From NCBI GenBank assembly GCA_031422495.1, contig JANPLX010000100.1, positions 1-64,000 on the forward strand: a stretch of DNA of 64,000 nt. The letters are read 5' to 3'. Below the pieces are notes generated by a model. The model saw nothing but the letters and a program-made list of their open reading frames with translations, was not told the DNA's origin and did not search any database. How positions within the stretch are numbered: position 1 is the stretch's first letter; each line of letters starts with the position of its first letter. The position numbers were made by a program, and so were the translations under genes. The stretch is from Aalborgiella sp031422495. GTDB taxonomy: Bacteria > Pseudomonadota > Gammaproteobacteria > Burkholderiales > Burkholderiaceae_C. Below, piece by piece: positions 17,052-25,270 of this stretch.

Positions 17052-17846
17052 ATGAAAAGCATTCAAAAAATAGCATCATTTGCTGCACTGGTTGTATCTG
17101 CAATTGCATTTAGCGGCGCAGCACAAGCGCAGTCTGCATTGGACGATGTGCTGAAGGCCAAAGAAATCAAAATCGGCATTCCAACAGATTTCCCGCCTTA
17201 TGGCTTCGTCGGCACAGACCTGAAGCCACAGGGCTTGGATATTGACATGGGTTTATACATTGCGCAAAAGCTGGGTGTCAAAGCCGAGCTGGTGCCTGTG
17301 AGCAGCGCCAACCGCATTCCTTACTTGCAAACCAAAAAGGCCGATATCGTGATTTCGACTTTGGGCAAAAACGCAGAGCGTGAAAAGGTGATTGATTTCA
17401 CGTCTGCTTACTCACCATTTTTCCAAGCGGTTTTCGCTGCCAAAAATGTTTCCATCAAAAGCTTTGCTGATTTGGCAGGCAAAAGCGTGGGTGTGACCCG
17501 TGGTGCGATTGAAGACCAAGAGTTGACCAAGCTCGCGTCTAGTGGCACGGATATCAAGCGCTTTGAAGACAACAACGCCACCGTGTCTTCCTTCGTCGCA
17601 GGACAAGTGCAGGCCGTTGCCACGGGTGCATCGGTTGCAGGCAACATGATGGCGAAGAATCCGCAATTGAACACAGAGTACAAACTCTTGCTGAAAGATT
17701 CGCCTAACTTTATCGGCGTTGGCAAGGGCGAAGACAAGCTGCGTTTGAAAGTTAACGAAATCATCGCCGAAGCCAAAAAATCTGGCGACTTGGACAAAAT
17801 GGCGAACAAATGGCTGGGTCGCCCTGCTGGCGATTTGCCGCAATAA
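17052..17846 (+). CDS. Amino-acid ABC transporter substrate-binding protein (family 3)
   Basis: A 264-residue periplasmic protein. The first 25 or so residues form a Sec signal peptide ending AQAQS. The mature part shows the family-3 solute-binding pattern: IKIGIPTDFPPYGFVG, GLDIDMGLYIAQKLGV, VIDFTSAYSPF and GKSVGVTRGAIED. It should deliver a polar amino acid or related compound to the permeases encoded next. It lies just upstream of the purine-catabolic locus, so a nitrogenous purine breakdown product is possible, but nothing in the sequence proves it. GGGAAAAG precedes the ATG. Confidence 0.92.
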   Translation: MKSIQKIASFAALVVSAIAFSGAAQAQSALDDVLKAKEIKIGIPTDFPPYGFVGTDLKPQGLDIDMGLYIAQKLGVKAELVPVSSANRIPYLQTKKADIVISTLGKNAEREKVIDFTSAYSPFFQAVFAAKNVSIKSFADLAGKSVGVTRGAIEDQELTKLASSGTDIKRFEDNNATVSSFVAGQVQAVATGASVAGNMMAKNPQLNTEYKLLLKDSPNFIGVGKGEDKLRLKVNEIIAEAKKSGDLDKMANKWLGRPAGDLPQ

Positions 17847-17881
17847 ACTGTGCTGACGAGTTGACAAATTTGCACTACTGA

Positions 17882-18544
17882 ATGCGCATTGAGCTTGATT
17901 TTCTAGCGGTGCTGGAGCAATGGCCACTGCTGCTCAAAGGTGTTGCGTGGACATTGGCTTTGACCACCCTTTCCGCCAGCATAGGCGTGGTGGTGGGTGT
18001 TGCCTGCGCTTGGTCTCGTACTTACGGTGCGACTTGGCTCAAGTGGGTGGTCGGCACCTATGTTGAGTTGATTCGCAACACGCCTTTCATCGTTCAGCTG
18101 TTTTTTATTTATTTTGGTTTGCCAGCGGCTGGCGTGAAGTTATCAGCAGAGATGGCATCCGTCATCGCCATGGTGGTGAACTTGGGCGCTTATGCAACCG
18201 AAATCATACGCGCTGGCATCGAGGCAACACCCAAAGGGCAAATCGAAGCGGCGATCAGCTTGGCTTTGAACCGCATGCAAACATTCACACGCGTCATCTT
18301 GCCGCCAGCTTTTAAAAAAATATGGCCCGCTTTGGTGAGTCAAATCATCATAGTCATGCTGGGCTCGGCCGTGTGTGGGCAAATATCGACTGAAGAACTC
18401 AGCTACGCAGCCAATTTGATTCAAAGCCGCAATTTCAGAGCGTTTGAGGCATTCATCATCGCCACGCTGATCTATTTGGCGCTGTCTATGGCGGTGCGTA
18501 AGCTGCTCAACTGGTTAGGACCACGATTCCTGTGGGGGCGCTAA
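17882..18544 (+). CDS. Amino-acid ABC transporter permease (HisMQ family), first
   Basis: A 220-residue inner-membrane permease of the polar amino-acid uptake family, with several hydrophobic helices. The family signature YVELIRNTPFIVQLFFIYFG is present. The EAA-type cytoplasmic loop, which docks the ATPase, reads IEAAISLALNRMQTFTRVILPPAFKKIWPA. It should pair with the second permease at 18578-19225, which is interrupted. The start ATG at 17882 has no strong ribosome binding site. Confidence 0.92.
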   Translation: MRIELDFLAVLEQWPLLLKGVAWTLALTTLSASIGVVVGVACAWSRTYGATWLKWVVGTYVELIRNTPFIVQLFFIYFGLPAAGVKLSAEMASVIAMVVNLGAYATEIIRAGIEATPKGQIEAAISLALNRMQTFTRVILPPAFKKIWPALVSQIIIVMLGSAVCGQISTEELSYAANLIQSRNFRAFEAFIIATLIYLALSMAVRKLLNWLGPRFLWGR

Positions 18545-18577
18545 TAAGCGTCTAGCCGCTAAGCGCAAAAAACACAC

Positions 18578-19225
18578 ATGGTTGAATTTTCAATTTGGGA
18601 TATTTTTCGTAATTTGCTGTTGGCAGGTCGCTGGACAGTTGCTTTATCGCTGGTCGCATTTATTGGCGGTGGCTTGGTGGGCTTGGCATTGTTGGTGCTG
18701 CGTCTGTCCAAATTGCCGATGGCAGATAAATTTGTTGGCGGCTATGTGCAGCTTTTCCAAGGCACACCCTTGTTGATGCAGCTTTTTTTATCGTACTTTG
18801 GTATTGCGCTGCTTGGCATCAACACCTCTGCTTCGGTGGTAGCTGCTGTGGCATTGACGCTGTATAACAGCGCATTTTTGACCGAAATTTGGCGTGGCTG
18901 TGTCAACGCTATACCCAAGGGGCAATGGGAAGCGGCAGAGAGTTTGGCGCTCAATTTTGGCGAACAACTGCGTTATGTGGTGTTGCCATAAGCGGTCAAT
19001 ATTGCGATTCCACCCACAGTGGGTTTTCTGGTGCAAGTCATCAAAGGCACGGCTTTGGCGTCGGTCATTGGTTTTATAGAGTTGACCAAAGCGGGCACCA
19101 TGATTACCAACGCCACCTTCAAGCCATTTTTGGTTTACAGCTGTTTGGCGTTGATGTATTTTGCGCTGTGTTTCCCTGTGTCGATGTATGCGCGCAGGCT
19201 TGAGAGGAAGTTAAATCGTGGCTAA
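18578..19225 (+). pseudogene. Second amino-acid ABC permease, interrupted by an in-frame TAA
   Basis: The frame from ATG 18578 to the stop at 19223-19225 encodes 215 residues of a HisMQ-type permease, except that codon 138 is TAA (18989-18991). Before the stop the protein reads LRYVVLP; after it the same frame continues AVNIAIPPTVGFLVQVIKGTALASV, the expected continuation. A glutamine (CAA) is expected at this position, so a single C-to-T change explains the stop. The EAA loop is split and the last helices lost, which should destroy function unless the stop is suppressed or is a sequencing error. The frame downstream shows no other damage, so the event is recent. Its end overlaps the ATPase start by 8 bp. 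Confidence 0.88.
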
Positions 19226-19979
19226 ACATATCACTGACGATTCAAAAAATTTAATTGAAATTAGCCAACTGCGTAAAAGCTTTGGTGCAAACGAGGTGCT
19301 CAAAGGCATTGATTTGCAAGTGCAACAGGGCGAGGTGATTGCCATCATTGGCAAAAGCGGCTCGGGAAAAAGTACGCTGTTGCGCTGCATCAATGGTTTG
19401 GAAGAATTTCAGTCAGGAACCTTAATCGTCGATGGACAAGCCTTGAAGCACAAAGATGCGCTGGCGATGCGAGCACTGCGGCAAAAAGTGGGCATGATTT
19501 TTCAGAGCTTTAACTTGTTCCCACATCTCAGTGTTGGGAAAAACGTGATGCTTGCTCCCAATTTGGTCAAACAAACTGATGCTGCAACTGGCGAAGTGCA
19601 AGCCCGTAAATTATTAGAACGTGTGGGTTTGGCTGAGAAATACGATGCGTATCCAGACCAGCTTTCGGGTGGACAGCAACAGCGCGTTGCCATTGCCCGT
19701 GCACTGGCTATGGAGCCTGCTGTACTGCTCTGCGATGAAATCACGTCTGCGTTAGACCCAGAGTTAGTCGGTGAAGTGCTGCGAGTCGTGGAGACTTTGG
19801 CGAACGAGGGCATGACGCTTTTGATGGTGACGCACGAAATGAGCTTTGCTCGCAAAGTTAGCGACCGCGTGATTTTCATGCACCAAGGTTGCGTGCACGA
19901 AATGGGCTCACCTCAAGAGCTGTTTGCAAATCCTAAAACACCTGAGTTACAGCAGTTTTTAGCGTCTATTAACGATTGA
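19218..19979 (+). CDS. Amino-acid ABC transporter ATP-binding protein (GlnQ-like)
   Basis: A 253-residue ABC ATPase starting with GTG at 19218 inside the end of the interrupted permease frame. Walker A is GKSGSGKST, the signature LSGGQQQRVAIARAL, Walker B VLLCDEITSALDPE, and the switch histidine is in VTHEMSF. The family powers uptake of polar amino acids. The usual order (binding protein, two permeases, ATPase) is complete, so the transporter was functional before the nonsense change. It converges with the uraD-allC gene. Confidence 0.94.
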   Translation: MAKHITDDSKNLIEISQLRKSFGANEVLKGIDLQVQQGEVIAIIGKSGSGKSTLLRCINGLEEFQSGTLIVDGQALKHKDALAMRALRQKVGMIFQSFNLFPHLSVGKNVMLAPNLVKQTDAATGEVQARKLLERVGLAEKYDAYPDQLSGGQQQRVAIARALAMEPAVLLCDEITSALDPELVGEVLRVVETLANEGMTLLMVTHEMSFARKVSDRVIFMHQGCVHEMGSPQELFANPKTPELQQFLASIND

Positions 19980-19991
19980 GCTGTTGAACGT

Positions 19992-21773
19992 TTAAGCGTC
20001 TTGAGATAGCTTCGATAGTAACGCCGAAAAAGCTTCAATTGCCAGTTGCATATCATCGCTGGTTGTAGATTCCAGTGGGTTATGGCTGATACCGGAATTT
20101 TCGCCCCGCACAAACAGCATCGCTTGCGGCATCACTTCATGCAACTTCATGGCATCGTGGCCAGCGCCACTGGGCATGCGGTACACAGGGACACCTAAGC
20201 TGTCTACAGCTTGCTCCCAGTGCTGTTGCCACGCGGTTGCGCTAGGTGCGGCTGCAGCGCGCATGGTTTCTTCAAGCGTGTAGCGCACTTGGCGGCGCTC
20301 GCAAATCGCTTTAAACTGGCTCACGATGTCGCTAACCAAGGCATCGCGTTGGCCATCGTTGGGTGCGCGCATATCCAGTGTGAACTGGCATCGCCCAGGC
20401 ACGACGTTGGTCGAACCATTGGGCACGTTGAGTTGTCCCACCGTTGCAACCGAATCCTCATCTTGTGCGGCGCGTTGCTCAGCAAACAAGATCAACTCGG
20501 CAACAGCTGCAGCCGCATCGAAGCGTCTGTTCATGGGCGTGGTGCCAGCATGACATGCCATGCCGATCACTTCGCAGGCATAGCGCACGCTGCCGTTGAT
20601 AGATGTGACGACACCAAGTGGGATGCTCAACTCATTGAGTACGGGCCCCTGCTCAATGTGTACTTCAACAAAACCCAAATAATCTTCTGTGCGGCGTTTT
20701 ACCTTTTCAATATCAGTTAACCCGTTGGGAATCAAGTCAGCATGCAGCATCGCTTGCCGCATAGAGATACCATCTGCATCGAGTTGATCCAACCACGCAG
20801 GATTGAACTGACCAATCAAAGCACTTGAGCCTAAAAATGTTGCCTTGTAACGTTGACCTTCTTCTTCAGCAAACCCAACCACTTCAATATGAAAAGGCAA
20901 GCGTTTACCTCGACGTTTCAATTCGCGTACACATGCCATCGGTACAAAAATACCCAAGCGACCATCGTATTTGCCGCCGTTGCGCACAGTGTCATAGTGA
21001 CTGCCAGTTAGCAGTGATTTTGCGTTAGTAGTAGTCGCGTGATAGCGTCCAACGACATTTCCCACAGCGTCAATGCTGACTTCATCAAAGCCACAATCAT
21101 TCATCGTTTGTGAAATATCTTTAGCGCAGGCGCGGTGTGCATCGGTGAGATACGTCACCGTTAGTTGCTGCTTTTCAGCATAACCAGCATCTGTGTGCGT
21201 GCTCAGGTGCTCTTGCAAATCCCAAACGTCGTTGCCCAAGCTGGGTGCAATGCCAAATTTGTCGTTGAGACGAATTTCGACAATGCGGTGTATTTGTCGC
21301 AAGCATTCTTGCAATTCGAATTCTGGGTGATTGTGCAAACGGCGCTCAAACGTAGCTAATATTTGCGCTTTACTCAAACCCGTGCCGCGTGCTCCGCGCA
21401 CTGCCAAAATAAACGGGAAACCAAATTTGTCTGCATACGATTTATTTAGTGCCGCAATTTTGTGCAATTCTTCTGCCGTGCACTGTGTCAAGTCTGCTTT
21501 ATTTTGCTCGTTGGTCGATTCTGCTGTCAGCGCATTGCTTTGCATCGCTTTGCCTGCTAACTCTGGATGTGCACGAATCAAATTGAGCTGTTCTTCTCGT
21601 TCAGCTGTCGCGAGTACTTGCGTCATGCAATATTTGAGCTGCGCAAGCGATTTAAAAGGCCGTTGGGCTACTGCACGGTCAGCTATCCAAAGCGAGTGTT
21701 CGTACAAACCTGCCAGCATCACTACCGCATCAGCAGATGTTGCGGCGTTGAGTTTTTGTAAAGTCAAAGTCAT
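19992..21773 (-). CDS. Bifunctional OHCU decarboxylase / allantoate amidohydrolase (UraD-AllC fusion)
   Basis: A 593-residue two-domain protein. Residues 1 to about 165 are an OHCU decarboxylase: SLWIADRAV and the HPELAGKA motif with the catalytic His, then GFPFILAVRG. From about residue 175 it is an M20-family allantoate amidohydrolase with metal ligands in GSHYDTVRNGGKYDG and AEEEGQRY, and with HIEQGPVLN and PSGAGHDAMKLH. It performs two non-consecutive steps of urate breakdown, OHCU to S-allantoin and allantoate hydrolysis; the intervening allantoinase is encoded by puuE upstream. Such fusions are known in Betaproteobacteria. An in-frame ATG at 21839 would overlap puuE; I chose 21773 because UraD homology begins there. 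Confidence 0.93.
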   Translation of the reverse strand: MTLTLQKLNAATSADAVVMLAGLYEHSLWIADRAVAQRPFKSLAQLKYCMTQVLATAEREEQLNLIRAHPELAGKAMQSNALTAESTNEQNKADLTQCTAEELHKIAALNKSYADKFGFPFILAVRGARGTGLSKAQILATFERRLHNHPEFELQECLRQIHRIVEIRLNDKFGIAPSLGNDVWDLQEHLSTHTDAGYAEKQQLTVTYLTDAHRACAKDISQTMNDCGFDEVSIDAVGNVVGRYHATTTNAKSLLTGSHYDTVRNGGKYDGRLGIFVPMACVRELKRRGKRLPFHIEVVGFAEEEGQRYKATFLGSSALIGQFNPAWLDQLDADGISMRQAMLHADLIPNGLTDIEKVKRRTEDYLGFVEVHIEQGPVLNELSIPLGVVTSINGSVRYACEVIGMACHAGTTPMNRRFDAAAAVAELILFAEQRAAQDEDSVATVGQLNVPNGSTNVVPGRCQFTLDMRAPNDGQRDALVSDIVSQFKAICERRQVRYTLEETMRAAAAPSATAWQQHWEQAVDSLGVPVYRMPSGAGHDAMKLHEVMPQAMLFVRGENSGISHNPLESTTSDDMQLAIEAFSALLSKLSQDA

Positions 21774-21795
21774 GGTGCGTTGGTTCAAGTCAATT

Positions 21796-22746
21796 TCAAG
21801 TTGTTTTGTATGGATGCGTTTGTTTCCAATGCTGCGCAATGTCTAAACGTGTGCAAATCCACACTTTGTTGTGCGCCTGCACATAGTCCAAAAAATTTTG
21901 AAGTGATTTCATCCGTCCAGGACGTCCTAAAAGACGGCAATGCATACCGACGTTCATCATCTTTGGTGCGTTTAGACCATTCGGGTCGCCTTCTGTATAC
22001 AACACATCAAAACTATCTTTCAGGTAGGTAAAAAAATCGTCACCTTGCGCAAACCCTTGCGCCGATGCAAAACGCATGTCGTTGGTGTCAAGTGTGTACG
22101 GCACAATGAGCTGCGGCACTACATCGCCACTGGTTTTTTGCACTTTCATCCAAAATGGTAAATCGTCACCATAGTAATCACTGTCGTACTCGAAGCCACC
22201 ATAATCGGCAACTAGACGTCGTGTGTTTGGGCTGTCGCGTCCGGTGTACCAGCCCAGTGGTCGCTCGCCTGTCATCTGGCTAATGATCTCCATACCAATG
22301 CGCATGTGTTCGCGCTCTAACGCTTCATCAAGGTTTTGGTAGCTGATCCAACGCCAACCGTGGCAAGCGATTTCATGCCCCAGTTCTTTGAACGCGGCGG
22401 TTAACTCTGGGTGACGCTGCAGAGCGATGCTGACACCAAACACCGTCAGCGGTAATTTGCGCAATTCAAACTCCCTTAGCAATCGCCAAACACCTGCACG
22501 AGATCCATATTCGTATATGCTCTCCATGCTCTGATGGCGTGCCGTAAAAGCGCTGGCGTTGAACATTTCAGATAAAAATTGCTCAGACGCCGCATCGCCA
22601 TGCAGCACAGAGTTTTCACCGCCTTCTTCATAATTCAACACAAACTGCAACGCAATACGCGACTCATTTGGCCACGCAGCATGTGGCACGTCGCGTCCAT
22701 AGCCGATCAAATCGCGAGGGTAGGGCAATGTACTGTCGTAGGTCAT
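21796..22746 (-). CDS. puuE: Allantoinase PuuE, polysaccharide-deacetylase type
   Basis: A 316-residue NodB-fold protein. The opening RDLIGYGRDVPHAAWPNESRIALQFVLNYEEGGENS is diagnostic of PuuE (positions 22630-22720), followed by EYGSRAGVWRLLREF and LGHEIACHGWRW. PuuE opens the hydantoin ring of allantoin to give allantoate and is unrelated to the metal-dependent amidohydrolase AllB. It lies between the GntR regulator gene and uraD-allC on the same strand, so all three are probably one operon. Confidence 0.95.
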   Translation of the reverse strand: MTYDSTLPYPRDLIGYGRDVPHAAWPNESRIALQFVLNYEEGGENSVLHGDAASEQFLSEMFNASAFTARHQSMESIYEYGSRAGVWRLLREFELRKLPLTVFGVSIALQRHPELTAAFKELGHEIACHGWRWISYQNLDEALEREHMRIGMEIISQMTGERPLGWYTGRDSPNTRRLVADYGGFEYDSDYYGDDLPFWMKVQKTSGDVVPQLIVPYTLDTNDMRFASAQGFAQGDDFFTYLKDSFDVLYTEGDPNGLNAPKMMNVGMHCRLLGRPGRMKSLQNFLDYVQAHNKVWICTRLDIAQHWKQTHPYKTT

Positions 22747-22784
22747 GGTAATAGAATTTGTTGCGTTTTGAAGTTGAAAACGAG

Positions 22785-23474
22785 TTAATCTTTTAAATCT
22801 AAACCAGCTAAGACACTTTGTAAATGCTCTTGCATCAGTTGCTTGGCTAAGCTTATGTTTTTATCTGCAATCGCTTGAAGAATATCAACATGCTCGTCGT
22901 GCGAATGCCCAGCAGCGTGATCTGATTGGTATAGCAGGGTGATCAAAGAGCAGCGTGAAATTAAATCCTGCAGTGACTGCGCTAACACGTCATTCTCTAG
23001 AAGCTCAGCCATCAAGACATGAAAATCACCCAGCAGTTCAACTCGGTTGGCAGCATCTGAGCTATGCACAGCCGCCGCTTCGATTTTGATGTGAGCACGC
23101 AGGACTTTGATTTTTTGCGGGGTGATGCCCGCAATCAACGACTCCAACATCGCAGATTCTAAAATCATGCGTACGGCAAACACCTCACGCGCTTCTTTGC
23201 TGGAAGGGGCGGCTACAAACGCGCCGCGTGCCTGCTCGATCCGTATCAAATGTTTTTGAGAGAGTTGGTAAAGCGCCTGCCGAACCAGCGTACGAGAGAC
23301 ACCAAATTGATCCGCAATCTGCTGCTCTTTAAGTTTTTCGCCAGGCTGTAAACGATGCTCAATAATGGCCTTCGTTAAAGACTGCACAATATGCTCTGTG
23401 CTTGAAATACCCTTATCGGCAGACACAGTTTCAGCTTGCATTGATGGAAAAATTAGCAATTTGGCAGAAGTCAT
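22785..23474 (-). CDS. GntR-family transcriptional regulator (FadR/FCD subfamily)
   Basis: A 229-residue regulator. The N-terminal winged helix shows GEKLKEQQIADQFGVSRTLVRQALYQLSQ, and the FCD ligand-binding domain follows (AREVFAVRMILESAML...HDEHVDILQAI). It is divergent from uraH and upstream of puuE, so it most likely controls both arms of the purine locus in response to a pathway intermediate. An upstream start at 23531 would run into uraH, and an internal ATG at 23441 is also possible; none has a good ribosome binding site. A TGTATACA palindrome lies just upstream. Ligand identity is not visible. Confidence 0.88.
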   Translation of the reverse strand: MTSAKLLIFPSMQAETVSADKGISSTEHIVQSLTKAIIEHRLQPGEKLKEQQIADQFGVSRTLVRQALYQLSQKHLIRIEQARGAFVAAPSSKEAREVFAVRMILESAMLESLIAGITPQKIKVLRAHIKIEAAAVHSSDAANRVELLGDFHVLMAELLENDVLAQSLQDLISRCSLITLLYQSDHAAGHSHDEHVDILQAIADKNISLAKQLMQEHLQSVLAGLDLKD

Positions 23475-23482
23475 GGCAAAAT

Positions 23483-23490
23483 TGTATACA
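23483..23490. promoter_or_regulatory. Candidate GntR operator TGTATACA
   Basis: The perfect palindrome TGTATACA lies in the 41-bp gap between the gntR and uraH starts, placed to block both promoters. A second, nearly identical TGTATACG occurs at 23583-23590, exactly 100 bp away inside uraH. FCD-type GntR proteins often bind short GTATAC-centred palindromes. Confidence 0.6.
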
Positions 23491-23515
23491 CTTTTAAGTA
23501 ATTCAGGGGAAATAA

Positions 23516-23884
23516 ATGGGACTTTCAACACACGTTCTGGACACGATGCACGGTTGCCCAGCAGCAGGCATGCTAGTCAAACTGTATACGATGACTTTCG
23601 ACAGTGTCGGTGGCGAGAATTCCACATTAGTAAAAGCCATAACCCTAAACGCCGATGGCCGCAACCCAGATGGTCTTTTGTTTGACAATGCGAGTCTGAA
23701 GGTCGGCACTTATAGACTGGTTTTTGATGTGGCCGCTTATTTCAAATCATTGGCTGTAGTTTTGCCCGAGCCCAATTTCTTGAGCTTGGTGAGCATTGAT
23801 TTTGGCATTGCCCATGCAGATCAGCACTACCATGTTCCCCTGCTCGTTAGTCCTTGGAGCTACTCAACTTACCGTGGTTCGTAA
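23516..23884 (+). CDS. uraH: 5-hydroxyisourate hydrolase (transthyretin-related)
   Basis: A 122-residue transthyretin-like enzyme converting 5-hydroxyisourate to OHCU, the substrate of the UraD domain encoded across the divergent promoter. The family hallmarks are visible: N-terminal LSTHVLDTMHGCPA and the C-terminal tetrapeptide YRGS. The segment HYHVPLLVSPWSYSTYRGS is typical. CAGGGGA precedes the ATG. It is followed 37 bp later by puuD, giving the order uraH-puuD-xdhABC. Confidence 0.96.
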   Translation: MGLSTHVLDTMHGCPAAGMLVKLYTMTFDSVGGENSTLVKAITLNADGRNPDGLLFDNASLKVGTYRLVFDVAAYFKSLAVVLPEPNFLSLVSIDFGIAHADQHYHVPLLVSPWSYSTYRGS

Positions 23885-23921
23885 TTTAAAGCGACTCGTA
23901 ATATTCGGTTCGAAAAATAAT

Positions 23922-25154
23922 ATGGAATCCTATTTATTAGACTGGGCAAACTTGCTATTGCGCTGGGTGCATGTCATCACGGCGATTGCATGGATAGGCT
24001 CATCGTTTTACTTTGTATTTTTAGACAACAACTTGTTGAAGCCAAAATCGCCTGATTTGCTTGAAAAAGGCGTTGATGGGGCGATGTGGGCAGTCCATGG
24101 TGGTGGGTTTTACAACCCGCAAAAATACATGATTGCCCCCAAAGTTATTCATAGTAAGTTGCACTGGTTTTATTGGGAAAGCTACAGCACATGGTTGTCG
24201 GGTTTTGCACTATTTACGTTGCTTTACCTTTACAACGCATCAACGTATTTGATCGACAAGTCGCTGATGGATTGGACGCCGGCAGCCGCTATCAGTGCGG
24301 CAATCGCGTTTTTAGTCGTCTTTTGGTTGGTTTACGACGGTGTTTGTCGACTTTTTGGTTTCAAAAAAAATGGTGAATTGATCGTTGGCTTGGTCATGCT
24401 GCTAGTCATCGTGGCTGCCTCATGGCTTGCCTGCCAATTGTTTGCGGGTCGGGCTGCGTTTTTACTGGTCGGTGCCATGGTTGCCACGGCCATGAGCGCT
24501 AACGTGTTCTTTTGGATCATTCCCGGTCAGCGCACCATGGTTGCCGCGATGACCAGCGACCAGCCCTATGACGCCAAAGCCATGGCCATCCACGGCAAGC
24601 GCGGCAAGCAGCGCAGCATTCATAACACTTATTTCACGCTGCCAGTGATCTTTGCCATGTTGAGCAACCACTACAGTTTCACCTACACCCACCCGCAGAA
24701 TTGGCTGATTTTGGTGCTCATGATGTTCTCAGGCGCAGCCATTCGCCAGTATTTTGTGATGCGCCACGGCTACAAACATGGCCGCACAGGCAACCCGTGG
24801 CCGTATGCTGCAGTGGGTGTTGTTGCGATATTAGGCGTGATTGTTTGGTTAGCACCCACAGCTAAAACGGCTGCAAAACCTTCTGAAAAACCAATTTCAA
24901 TTCAGATAGCTACTCCTTCTGGCGCAAAACCCGTCTCGGCAGAAATAACAAACATCATCGAAAAACGCTGCCTGATGTGCCACGGCGAGCAGGTGCAAAT
25001 GAAAAATGTGCGTTTAGATTCAGCAGAAAACCTGCAAAAGAACGCTGCTATGGTGTACCAGCAAGTCATTGTGACAAAACAGATGCCCATGAACAACTCA
25101 ACCGGCTTGACGGACGAAGAGCGTCAAAAGCTGGGTGAATGGGCTAAACCTTAA
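23922..25154 (+). CDS. puuD: Urate hydroxylase PuuD (membrane-bound, C-terminal cytochrome c)
   Basis: A 410-residue integral membrane urate oxidase. About eight hydrophobic helices (starting WANLLLRWVHVITAIAWIGSSFYFVFLD, from about residue 7) are followed by a C-terminal cytochrome c domain with haem motif CLMCH at residues 350-354. PuuD oxidises urate to 5-hydroxyisourate and sends electrons to the respiratory chain, replacing soluble uricase. The ATG at 23922 fits the usual PuuD start; longer reading would overlap uraH. Its product feeds UraH upstream, and its substrate comes from XdhABC downstream. Confidence 0.94.
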   Translation: MESYLLDWANLLLRWVHVITAIAWIGSSFYFVFLDNNLLKPKSPDLLEKGVDGAMWAVHGGGFYNPQKYMIAPKVIHSKLHWFYWESYSTWLSGFALFTLLYLYNASTYLIDKSLMDWTPAAAISAAIAFLVVFWLVYDGVCRLFGFKKNGELIVGLVMLLVIVAASWLACQLFAGRAAFLLVGAMVATAMSANVFFWIIPGQRTMVAAMTSDQPYDAKAMAIHGKRGKQRSIHNTYFTLPVIFAMLSNHYSFTYTHPQNWLILVLMMFSGAAIRQYFVMRHGYKHGRTGNPWPYAAVGVVAILGVIVWLAPTAKTAAKPSEKPISIQIATPSGAKPVSAEITNIIEKRCLMCHGEQVQMKNVRLDSAENLQKNAAMVYQQVIVTKQMPMNNSTGLTDEERQKLGEWAKP

Positions 25155-25219
25155 GAATATTGAATTGTAAGAATATTGACTTAGAGGAATATAGACTTAC
25201 ATCAAGCCATTTCAAGTTA

Positions 25220-25260
25220 GGCTGGGTAAAATGGTGATAGGTCATTTTCCAGCCATTTTT
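25220..25260 (+). terminator. Stem-loop with T-run between puuD and xdhA (terminator or attenuator)
   Basis: GGCTGG...AAAATG at 25220-25232 pairs with CATTTT...CCAGCC at 25243-25255, followed by ATTTTT. It lies only about 11 bp before the xdhA start codon, leaving no room for an xdhA promoter downstream. It therefore either ends puuD transcription partly or acts as an attenuator in the xdhA leader. Just upstream are two near-identical AAGAATATTGA units. Confidence 0.7.
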
Positions 25261-25270
25261 AGAGGTCTTC

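Noticed and set aside
23796..23921. N-terminal extension of PuuD upstream of ATG 23922
   Set aside because: It overlaps uraH in another frame, and PuuD homology begins at MESYLLDWANLLL.
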